A DNA stretch of 64,000 bases, from contig NZ_CP151101.1 in NCBI RefSeq assembly GCF_038096175.1, forward strand, positions 62,001-126,000, read 5' to 3'. The notes under the pieces were generated by a model. That model did not search any database. It was given only the letters and a program-made list of their open reading frames with translations, and was not told the origin of the DNA. This document shows positions 25,950 through 33,734 of this stretch, piece by piece. The position numbers and the translations under genes were made by a program. Source of the DNA: Nostoc sp. UHCC 0302 (lineage in GTDB: Bacteria > Cyanobacteriota > Cyanobacteriia > Cyanobacteriales > Nostocaceae). The first letter of the stretch is position 1. Each line of letters opens with the position of its first letter.

Positions 25950-26666
25950 TTATCGGTTAACGCTAATATTAGAACGTTGAATATTACGCCAAGCTTGAGG
26001 CGTAGTGCCATGAAACTGACGAAATTGACGAAAGAAATATCCCTCATACTGATAGCCTACTACAAAAGCAATCTGATTAATTGGCTGGTTAGTTTCTAAA
26101 AGTAAGGTACGCGCAGCTAGCATACGACGCTCGAAAATCCAATCATTAACTGTTTTACCTGTCTTGCGTCGCACTAGATTAGTTAGATAAGCTGCGGAGT
26201 AACCAACTGCAATAGCTACGTCGCTTAAAGTAATCGATTGATGATAATTAGCTTCGATATAGTCGAAAACTTCCTTTAGTTGAAGACAAGTAGGAAAAAG
26301 CCGCTGTGACTCTGCTATTTGGTGAGAGCTAGCTAAATCCTGCTGCTTTAAGGCTATCTGTTCTTCCAGTAGAGGAGCTATTGCTTCCAATAATTCTTCT
26401 GTGAAGTTTAAAGTTGCCTGAAGCAAAGAAAGGGTCTTTTCTAATTCTGTATCTGTTTTCTGACAGGAATGTTTCTTAACATACAATTGCTCTTTAGTAG
26501 TACTTAGATTTAATTGACCCAAAAGCTCTTGCATTTTTAATTTCAACGTTGTACTAGTTCTCTGTAAGTCCAAAAAACTCTGCTGGCGATTACTAATATC
26601 ATGATTCCAGATATGCGGCGTGACTTGATAATTGTGTTTTTCTAAAATAGTGTTGCTAGAAATCAC
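25950..26666 (-). CDS. AraC-family transcriptional regulator
   Basis: The C-terminal 100 residues form the double HTH of AraC/XylS proteins (LKEVFDYIEANYHQSITLSD, YSAAYLTNLVRRKTGKTVND, QINQIAFVVGYQYEGYFF-RQF). The N-terminal 130 residues are coiled-coil-like and rich in Leu/Glu, with no obvious sugar-binding cupin, so the signal is unknown. It lies between the crystallin gene and the HlyD/ABC exporter genes, all on the minus strand, and is the natural candidate to control them. Confidence 0.88.
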   Translation of the reverse strand: MISSNTILEKHNYQVTPHIWNHDISNRQQSFLDLQRTSTTLKLKMQELLGQLNLSTTKEQLYVKKHSCQKTDTELEKTLSLLQATLNFTEELLEAIAPLLEEQIALKQQDLASSHQIAESQRLFPTCLQLKEVFDYIEANYHQSITLSDVAIAVGYSAAYLTNLVRRKTGKTVNDWIFERRMLAARTLLLETNQPINQIAFVVGYQYEGYFFRQFRQFHGTTPQAWRNIQRSNISVNR

Positions 26667-27070
26667 AGTTTAACTCCTTACAATTACTGAATCTGGTTTG
26701 GAAAGATTAATTTATATGTTGAAACTGCCAAATTAACTTATAACTTTAATTTGTATATATACAGAAAAATTCAAAATTAAAGAGTCAAAATCAAGAAGAA
26801 GAAAAGTATTTATCTCTGATTTTGGGACTTATATTATGTACTTCATTATATTTAAATTTTTTGCATATAAATAAGATAACTAAGTATAGTAATTTAGGGT
26901 AAACGCATATCATTTATGAGCCACCTAATAAAGAAAAATTTTAATAAAAAATAGCATCAATGATGGAATGTTTAGTACTACCTCTATTACGGATTTATAC
27001 CCTTAGCAGCCTAATTTATCCCGCAACAGAAGCAACGCTAATTCTCTTTATAAAATCTCGCTCAATAAAT
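26667..27070. other. AT-rich gap, no feature seen
   Basis: About 400 bp between the HlyD and AraC genes. It is very AT-rich; no open frame, hairpin or repeat worth naming was found. It presumably holds the araC-type gene's promoter. Confidence 0.4.
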
Positions 27071-28456
27071 TTATAAGTCTGCAATCAATCTTGCTTTCCT
27101 AAGAAAGAATTGCAGCACACTCTCTTCTTTAGAAATAATATCGACAGTACCCTCCATTCCTAGCTGAAGCGCACACTGATGTTTATCCCTACCTAAAGAA
27201 AAGCTTTCTGGCTCAATTGTGACCGCATAGAAACTACTAACATCTGCCATCTTTTGGCTGGCAGATATTGTAGGAGCAGTAGCAGTTGTATTATTTCCTT
27301 GAGGTGCGATCGCGTCTGGTGAAATCGTCTTAACTTTGCCTTTGAGAGTGCCGTAGTCTGGATAAGGACAGGCGGAAACCCGCATTTGTACAGTTTGACC
27401 TTGTTTCAACTTATTTTTATCTTGAAGGGCTACCGCTGCTTTAATTTCTAAAGGAATATTACTAGGAGCAATCTGGGCAATCTCTTCTCCGACAGGTACA
27501 GTTTGACCAGGATTTCGCAAGTTCAACTTAGAAACAATACCGTCTGCTGTGGCAGTAATTACAGTTTGGCTAAGGTCAATATTTACTTGCTGAAGTTCAC
27601 TTTTGTCGCGCTCTAACTGTTTTTGAATTTCAATTCGTTGTTGGATTAAGGATTGGCGTTCTTTATCTAAAGTAGCAATACTGGCTTTCCCCGCAGCTTT
27701 TTCTTGGGCAATACGTTGAGAGGCGATCGCAACTGCTGCATTACTGGGATCAATGGCAGTTTGGACATTTTGCAATTTTGCTTTAGCTGCTTTGAGAGAT
27801 TGTTCTTGTTGCTGAACAGCTAATTGTGCCTCCTCAAATTGATCTTGAGACAAGGCTCCGGCTTTGGCTATACCCTCGTATCGATTTCGTTTTGACTGAG
27901 CTGCTTTGAGACTAGCATCTGCTGCTTTGACGTTGGCATCCGCTTCTTCAACATCAGTAGCAGTGGTAACAAGTTTATCTTGATAGTCCCGGCTGCGACC
28001 GTTTAACTCTGCTTCAGCACCAGCGATTACACGAGTAATACGCTCAGCTTCAGCTAAAACTTGGCTATTAATGGCATTAATCTGTGCGTTGATTTGAACG
28101 AGTTGTAAACGACTTTGCCCAATGTTACTTTGCAGTTGGCTTTTTTTGGTTTGCAACTTCGAGTTGTCAACAGTAGCAATGACATCCCCTTTTTTGACGA
28201 CTTGGTTCTCTGCAACAAAAACGCGCATTACCTGGCCCTCTGTAGCAGATTGAACGAGCCGTAACTCACCAGCAGGGCGGACAACAGCTTGTCCTTTAAC
28301 TGTTACTTTGTATTTAGTAATAGAGGCAAGTGGAATAGCTAGCCCCACAATACAAATAAGCACTAGTCCGCCCCAAGTAGTCCAACGACCAAGTGGTGGG
28401 AGAAACTCGTTGTCTCGAAGTGGGGGCAGGTAGTCTGAGTTGGGATGGCTAATCAT
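27071..28456 (-). CDS. HlyD-family membrane-fusion adaptor
   Basis: The periplasmic adaptor of a type I-like exporter. One N-terminal membrane helix (about 30-50; WGGLVLICIVGLAIPLASI) is followed by the first half of the lipoyl domain (EGQVMRVFVAENQVVKKGDV). A long coiled-coil hairpin (about 95-300, with the LSQDQFEEAQLAV turn region) follows, then the second lipoyl half (TVITATADGIVSKLNLRNPGQ) and a beta-barrel. The gene starts 6 bp after the ABC transporter stop, so they are one operon. An outer-membrane TolC partner is not encoded here. Confidence 0.92.
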   Translation of the reverse strand: MISHPNSDYLPPLRDNEFLPPLGRWTTWGGLVLICIVGLAIPLASITKYKVTVKGQAVVRPAGELRLVQSATEGQVMRVFVAENQVVKKGDVIATVDNSKLQTKKSQLQSNIGQSRLQLVQINAQINAINSQVLAEAERITRVIAGAEAELNGRSRDYQDKLVTTATDVEEADANVKAADASLKAAQSKRNRYEGIAKAGALSQDQFEEAQLAVQQQEQSLKAAKAKLQNVQTAIDPSNAAVAIASQRIAQEKAAGKASIATLDKERQSLIQQRIEIQKQLERDKSELQQVNIDLSQTVITATADGIVSKLNLRNPGQTVPVGEEIAQIAPSNIPLEIKAAVALQDKNKLKQGQTVQMRVSACPYPDYGTLKGKVKTISPDAIAPQGNNTTATAPTISASQKMADVSSFYAVTIEPESFSLGRDKHQCALQLGMEGTVDIISKEESVLQFFLRKARLIADL

Positions 28457-28462
28457 ATTATT

Positions 28463-30685
28463 TTATTTACTGATTGTGCTTAATTTGCCGTTAGAGTGAG
28501 AATTAGAGGATTCAGGCACTAAACCATTTATTAATGTGTCAACACTATCGAGAAAGTCTAAGTGTTCACCAGCTTGACAGCGCAGAGCCTCTGGAGTGCC
28601 CTGGATTTTCAAGCGTCCTGACTCTAGTAGTACAATCCAATCTGCCCGTCCGATGACTTTGGGGCGATGGCTAATCATAATTGTGGTTTTGCCCTGCCGA
28701 TGGTCAAGTAGTCTGTCTAGCACTTCGGATTCACTTACTGGGTCGAGAGCGCCAGTTGATTCATCTAAGATTAATACTGGCGGGTCAGTAACTATAGCTC
28801 TAGCGATCGCCAATCTTTGGCGTTGTCCACCAGAAAGATTTGCGCCAAATTCGCCTAAAACAGTTTGATACTTATCGGGCAGTTTACTAATAAACTCATC
28901 TGCACCAGCAATTGAGCAAGCCTGCACAATTTGTTCAAATGTAATTTGGGGATAGCTGAAGCGGAAATTTTCCACGATTGAGCGACTCCAAAAGTGTGCT
29001 TCTTGAGGCACTAGCACTACCTGTTGCCGTAGACATTCCATTGAGAGGTCTTGCTGATTATAGATACCATAACGGATATTGCCAGATTGGAGGAAATACA
29101 AACCTGCAAGTACTTTAGCGAGGGTACTTTTTCCACAGCCGGATTTACCAATTAAGGCAATGGCTCGACCCCCAGGTATAGTTAGGGAAAAATCACAGAG
29201 CAAGTCCACTCTACCTGCATGGTGGAAATTAAGGTTGGTGCAAGTAATGTCTGCATTGCTAGGAATTTCAGACCAAGGCTTTTTCTCGTCTTTTTCGTCT
29301 TCTGGAGTAGCATCAATCACCTCCGTCATGCGTTGAATGACAATTTGAGCAGTGATAAACTCATCAACTAAGCCGATGACTGAACCCAAAAAGCCGAGAA
29401 AGTTGCCACTCATGCCGCTAAACGCTAGCAGTTGTCCAATACTTAAGGTGCGGTTAATTACTAAATATGAGCCTAGCCAAAGTAAAGCAATATTAGTGCA
29501 AGTGGAAAAAATACTGGTAATTGTGCCACTGTATAGCCCCAGTTTCATCGTACTCCAGCCCAAGTTAGCGAGGCGTCCATAATTCGCTTGATACTCTTGC
29601 CAAGCTTGAGGAGTGGCTTGAGTGGTTTTTAACACCTGGACACCGCGAAAAGTTTCAACGAGAAAGCCTTGGTTTTCTGTACCTAACACTATCGCATTAC
29701 GGGTTTTCTGGCGTAAGGCGGGGAGAAAAAGCAGGTTGATGAGAGTGACAATCATAAAGGCTGTTACAGAAGCTAAAGTCAATCCCCAACTGTAAAAGAG
29801 CATAAAGCCCAAAGAAACCAAGGCGATAAAAAATTGGCTAGGCAAACCGAGGACAATTTGGCCAACTAGCTCATTGATATGATCTACATCAGCAATCCGA
29901 CTAACTACTTCACCACTGCGCCGTCCTTCAAAGTATGAGAGAGGCAAGCGCAACAGTTGTCGCCCGTATTCTAAAATCAGCCCTAATTGCAACCTTTGAC
30001 CGAAGTGACCAATTAAGTGAGACTGTACTAAACCGATGGCACTGCTAAATAAACTCATAGCAATCGACCCAATTGCCACGACAGTTAGCAGTTGAGTATC
30101 TCCCCGGACTAACACATCATCAGTCAACAGTTGCATCATCAAGGGAGAGACAAGGGAAAGTAGTCCAATAGCAATATTAATTGCGATCGCTTGAATGAGA
30201 ATGACGCGATAGGGTAAAACCCTCATTAGATAACGCCCAAAGCCGCCAATCTGATCATCTGATTGTTGATAAAAGTGGCTGTCATCTGGCTCCAGCAGCA
30301 GCATTATGCCATTACCCCATCCTTCGAGCAACTCTTCACAGGTAAGGTAACGGATACCTACGCCGGGGTCTGCGATCACGTATTTTCTACCCTTCTGTCC
30401 GTATAAAACGACCCAATGGTAGCCTTTCCAATGTATGATGGCTGGTAGAGAAATTTTATGCAAAGAGTCGAGCAGTTGCTCTGAGGCTTTGACTTGGCGA
30501 GCATTGAACCCTAAAGCTTCTGCCCCCCGTCTCAAACCCAGTAAAGAAGTTCCTCGTGACCCAGTACCAACCGCTTCTCGCACTTTATTAATGGCAAAAG
30601 TGCGTCCGTAGTGTTTTGCAATAGTAGCAAGGCAGGCAGCACCACAGTCTTCTTCGCTGTGTTGTAGTACAGTTTGGTATTTCAT
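28463..30685 (-). CDS. Peptidase-containing ABC transporter (PCAT, C39 bacteriocin-type exporter)
   Basis: A single polypeptide that cleaves double-glycine leaders and exports the cargo. The N-terminal C39 cysteine peptidase is complete: Gln in VLQHSEEDCGAACLA with Cys16, His in GYHWVVLYG (about 92), Asp in IADPG (about 108). A six-helix ABC membrane domain (about 165-450) is followed by the ATPase with Walker A IGKSGCGKST (about 515), signature LSGGQRQRLAIARA (about 617) and Walker B VLILDESTGALD. Start: ATG 30685; TTG 30691 is an alternative. Likely cargo: the crystallin (25278-25646) and the precursor at 30970-31386. Confidence 0.94.
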   Translation of the reverse strand: MKYQTVLQHSEEDCGAACLATIAKHYGRTFAINKVREAVGTGSRGTSLLGLRRGAEALGFNARQVKASEQLLDSLHKISLPAIIHWKGYHWVVLYGQKGRKYVIADPGVGIRYLTCEELLEGWGNGIMLLLEPDDSHFYQQSDDQIGGFGRYLMRVLPYRVILIQAIAINIAIGLLSLVSPLMMQLLTDDVLVRGDTQLLTVVAIGSIAMSLFSSAIGLVQSHLIGHFGQRLQLGLILEYGRQLLRLPLSYFEGRRSGEVVSRIADVDHINELVGQIVLGLPSQFFIALVSLGFMLFYSWGLTLASVTAFMIVTLINLLFLPALRQKTRNAIVLGTENQGFLVETFRGVQVLKTTQATPQAWQEYQANYGRLANLGWSTMKLGLYSGTITSIFSTCTNIALLWLGSYLVINRTLSIGQLLAFSGMSGNFLGFLGSVIGLVDEFITAQIVIQRMTEVIDATPEDEKDEKKPWSEIPSNADITCTNLNFHHAGRVDLLCDFSLTIPGGRAIALIGKSGCGKSTLAKVLAGLYFLQSGNIRYGIYNQQDLSMECLRQQVVLVPQEAHFWSRSIVENFRFSYPQITFEQIVQACSIAGADEFISKLPDKYQTVLGEFGANLSGGQRQRLAIARAIVTDPPVLILDESTGALDPVSESEVLDRLLDHRQGKTTIMISHRPKVIGRADWIVLLESGRLKIQGTPEALRCQAGEHLDFLDSVDTLINGLVPESSNSHSNGKLSTISK

Positions 30686-30725
30686 CGTCAAAATTCAAGC
30701 CATCTAGCTTTGTTGGTTCTATATT

Positions 30726-30840
30726 TGTTGTTGATTGTTCTGAAAGATGCAAAAAGCGTACCTTTCCAAAAATCAACAAAAAATGTGTTATATCTCCTTT
30801 TTGTTGGAGAGAAGGCCATCAAAAGAAAGTTTTGATGGCC
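30726..30840 (-). promoter_or_regulatory. Promoter region of the PCAT gene with repeated motif and hairpin
   Basis: TGTTGTTGATTGTT at 30726-30739 (plus-strand reading) is found again at 31428-31441, each about 35-42 bp upstream of a leftward start codon. Further up, a perfect 11-bp hairpin GGCCATCAAAA/TTTTGATGGCC (30814-30840) is preceded by GAGAGAAGGC, a string that recurs near 31500. The whole block of about 115 bp appears duplicated upstream of the 30970-31386 gene. It could bind the AraC-type regulator; the hairpin may also stop the upstream transcript. Confidence 0.55.
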
Positions 30841-30969
30841 GTTAATGTTCTGCTGGTCTAATCAGTTTGTTTAATCAGACTATTAAGCATTTAGCTTCAT
30901 GTTTTGAGCTTTTACCTATTATTCTCAGGTTGTTTGATTAGATTCTGAACATTTAGTAAAGGTGCTACA

Positions 30970-31386
30970 TTAGGAGTAGTAAACTCCTATAGAGCCACCG
31001 ACATATATACCATCTTTACTATCTGTAAAGCGTATTGCGTACTTGTTTTTTCCTCCCGCTATGTTAGTCCATGTAGCGGTAGCTTCACCAACTTTGAGTA
31101 CCCTTCGATATGTTTTACCAGTAGTTAGATTTCTGAGAATTGCGTTGAAAGTTGGATTTCTGCCAGATCCGTAGTTATAGGTATTGGTCGAGAGCTGGAC
31201 TATTCCACCGGATTTCACACCGCTGAATGTTCTTGTGCTAACTGAAGCATCAAAAAAAATATCGTTGCTGAAACTTTTACCTCCTTCAACAATGGCAGCA
31301 TCTTCGGAAGTCAAGTCGGTGAACAAAGGTTCCTGTTGAATAGTGTCCACGTGAAGTTGATTGAAATGTTCTTTGGTGTTTAACAT
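30970..31386 (-). CDS. Secreted precursor with double-glycine leader, second PCAT cargo
   Basis: A 138-residue protein. The leader ends FTDLTSEDAAIVEGG (about residue 36), matching the double-glycine leader consensus for C39 exporters. The mature part is all beta (GIVQLSTNTYNYGSGRNPTF, NLTTGKTYRRVLKVGEATATW, NKYAIRFTDSKDG, YVGGSIGVYYS) and looks like a single beta-sandwich. It is not obviously related to the crystallin. No toxin motif was seen. It sits directly upstream of the exporter gene and shares upstream sequence with it. Confidence 0.78.
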   Translation of the reverse strand: MLNTKEHFNQLHVDTIQQEPLFTDLTSEDAAIVEGGKSFSNDIFFDASVSTRTFSGVKSGGIVQLSTNTYNYGSGRNPTFNAILRNLTTGKTYRRVLKVGEATATWTNIAGGKNKYAIRFTDSKDGIYVGGSIGVYYS

Positions 31387-31996
31387 TGTTACTTTCCTTT
31401 ATTTAAGATTGATGTTGAAATGGAATCTGTTGTTGATTGTTGGACAGTTTGCTACAGCTTTCATAGCAATCAACAAATAGCTAGATTTTACTTTGCTTGA
31501 GAGAAGGCGTTCTACAAGAAATTTTCAAGCAGATAGCAGCAAAAACCACTTAATATCAGCGGATGAAAAGTTACTGTTTTAAAAGTAACTTTATTCGATT
31601 GATAGTATGCTATTTAGTAAATACAAAATAGCTTGGTTTTTACTATTACTTTAACCAACCTCTTACTTGTAAATCAAGGCAAAACTGAAAAGTTATGAAA
31701 ACTGTCAAGCAAGCTAAATTGGTAACAAGTTTTCAAAATCTCTTTTAAGTTCAAGCCTCTAATCCTATATCAGTGGAAAATTAGATAACTATGAAAACTG
31801 TGATACTTTAGTCAACTTGCCGTCAATAATCTTTCTTATCTGCTCCTACACAGGATCTCAAGAAACGCTCAGTGCAATTTTAAAGTTTTCATAATTTTTT
31901 AATTCTTGCCTGATATAAGAGTAAGGTCAAATAAAGCGGTGCTGATGATTGTGCTGCTGTCTTGTATCTACTGTACATTCTTGAGTAAAGGCTTTT
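31387..31996. promoter_or_regulatory. Long divergent intergenic region
   Basis: This 610-bp region separates the leftward export locus from the rightward sigma/CHAT cluster. Its left part holds the leader and motif copy TGTTGTTGATTGTT (31428-31441) and GAGAGAAGGC near 31500, both shared with the PCAT promoter region. The right part should contain the promoter of the 31997 gene, but no clear -10/-35 was identified and no gene was seen. Confidence 0.45.
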
Positions 31997-32749
31997 ATGG
32001 ATGATCTCGATGAACGCCTGCGCCAATTGATAGCAGCAGTTTGTCAACACCCAGACGGCAGCCGGGAATGGCGAAAAGCTATGAGTCGGCTTCTGATTTT
32101 AATTCAGGGACTACCGGAATTTAGAAAATACTCAAGCATGGACTGCCCTGACCACTTTTTAGATGCTTTAAACCAAAGTTTTGAGTGGTTGAGCCACAAT
32201 ATCAGAAACTTTCAGCCACGTACATCTTCAGTACGAACTGACTTAGTAAAATGGCTCAAAGGCTACCTTTACTGGCGTGTTAAAGATTTAAATTCCTCAT
32301 CTGCCCCTCAAACAAGAAGGCTTCAGCTTTCCTTGGATGAAAATATTTCGGATGCAGATGCAGAGGTAACAAGCTGGCTAGAACGAGTCTCAGAAGAAGG
32401 GAGGTTATTAGGCACACCATCTAACCCGTATGTTTTAAGTGGATTAGAAATTTATTTAGAACAGTTACAACAGAACTCACAACAGCTATTGGTCGCTAGC
32501 CTAGCGGATTACATTGAGCAAGATCCAGACGAGCAATTACGAAATTGCTATCCTCGAAAACACCCCGAATGTAACTGCCAAGTACTCAGCCAAAGGTTGC
32601 TGTTCATCTTTAAGAACCCACCAGATACACTTGCTGATATTGCTCGTGAGTGCCAAATTAATTACCAAACTCTCGTATCGCACTGGAAGTTAAAAGCAAT
32701 ACCACTCTTGCAAGAAGTTGCCATTCAACTCGGATATCAATCTAATTAA
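31997..32749 (+). CDS. Sigma-70-like factor of the CHAT-associated type
   Basis: A 250-residue protein resembling cyanobacterial sigma-like factors that accompany CHAT and DUF1822 genes. The region-2-like part is MSRLLILIQGLPEFRKYSSM followed by LVKWLKGYLYWRVKDL. The C-terminus ends in an HTH of region-4 type (PPDTLADIARECQINYQTLVSHW). It has no membrane segment. It heads a tight rightward operon, 5 bp before the DUF1822 gene, and may direct transcription of the operon itself or of the TpsA genes. The sigma assignment is moderate; it could be another HTH regulator. Confidence 0.7.
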   Translation: MDDLDERLRQLIAAVCQHPDGSREWRKAMSRLLILIQGLPEFRKYSSMDCPDHFLDALNQSFEWLSHNIRNFQPRTSSVRTDLVKWLKGYLYWRVKDLNSSSAPQTRRLQLSLDENISDADAEVTSWLERVSEEGRLLGTPSNPYVLSGLEIYLEQLQQNSQQLLVASLADYIEQDPDEQLRNCYPRKHPECNCQVLSQRLLFIFKNPPDTLADIARECQINYQTLVSHWKLKAIPLLQEVAIQLGYQSN

Positions 32750-32754
32750 CAGCC

Positions 32755-33714
32755 ATGAGTAGCACAGAAACACTTTGTGTAAAAGTTCCCCTTGGGCAAG
32801 AAGCCCATGCCATCGCCCGTCAGTTTGCTGCTGAACAAACTACACCTCAGAAAGGAAAACAAATATATCTCAATACACTAGCAGTTTATGCTGTTCATAA
32901 TTATTTGAAATGGTTACAGATTGATACGGCTTTAGGAGAAGGTGATAGTTGGCATCCACTCAAACGAGCTTTATTTGACATTGCGGATCTAGTTCTTCCC
33001 AATATTGGTAGGTTAGAGTGTCGTCCAGTTCAACCTGGAGAAACGGCAATTTCTTTACCACCGGAAGTCATGGAAAATAGAATTGGTTATGTTGCTGTCC
33101 AGTTCGGTGAACGCTTAAATGAAGTGCAGTTGCTAGGATTCATTAAAACAGTTACTTTTTCTTCTACTTCCCAAGAAATACCACTTTTGAGCTTCAAACC
33201 TCTTAGTTTCCTTTTTGATTGCATCCCTGACACTGTTACTTCCTCTTCACTCAGTGCTAGCCAGATAGGAGTGAGATTAAGCCAATGGTTTGAGAATTTG
33301 TTTGAAAATAATTGGATGTCTCTAGAAGAAATTTTCGGCAGTAGAAATGAGAAAAAATTTGCCTTAAGAAGCCTTTCATCTTCAAGTGGAGGTAGTGTAG
33401 AGCGAGCAAAAATCATAGATTTGGGATTAGATTTAGGAAATGAGTCAATAGTGTTGCTAGTAGCGATCGCACCTTTGGCTGAGGATAAATTAGAGATATT
33501 AGTACAGCTACATCCAAGGGGCGAGAAGACTTATTTACCATCTCATCTTAAATTAAATTTACAAACAGAATCAGGAGAAAATATTCAAGAAGTTGAATCT
33601 CGAAGTAATGATAACTTTATTCAATTAAAACGATTTAGAGGGTATCCTGGAGAAGGCTTTAATATACAAGTGTCCGATGGAAATTTCACAATTAAGGAGA
33701 CTTTTGTCATCTGA
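32755..33714 (+). CDS. DUF1822 protein
   Basis: A DUF1822 family member, found almost only in cyanobacteria. The hallmark N-terminal block is present (LGQEAHAIARQFAAEQTTPQ ... QIYLNTLAVYAVHNYLKWL), with RLECRPV and GYVAVQF afterwards. The C-terminal third (LVQLHPRGEKTYLPSHLKL...) is a beta-rich domain similar to ones seen in CHAT-linked proteins. It is cytoplasmic by appearance. The gene lies between the sigma-like and CHAT-CHASE2 genes with gaps of 5 and 20 bp, so it surely belongs to the same unit. Its biochemical role is unknown. Confidence 0.88.
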   Translation: MSSTETLCVKVPLGQEAHAIARQFAAEQTTPQKGKQIYLNTLAVYAVHNYLKWLQIDTALGEGDSWHPLKRALFDIADLVLPNIGRLECRPVQPGETAISLPPEVMENRIGYVAVQFGERLNEVQLLGFIKTVTFSSTSQEIPLLSFKPLSFLFDCIPDTVTSSSLSASQIGVRLSQWFENLFENNWMSLEEIFGSRNEKKFALRSLSSSSGGSVERAKIIDLGLDLGNESIVLLVAIAPLAEDKLEILVQLHPRGEKTYLPSHLKLNLQTESGENIQEVESRSNDNFIQLKRFRGYPGEGFNIQVSDGNFTIKETFVI

Positions 33715-33734
33715 CACTTTTTTGTCGGAGTGCA

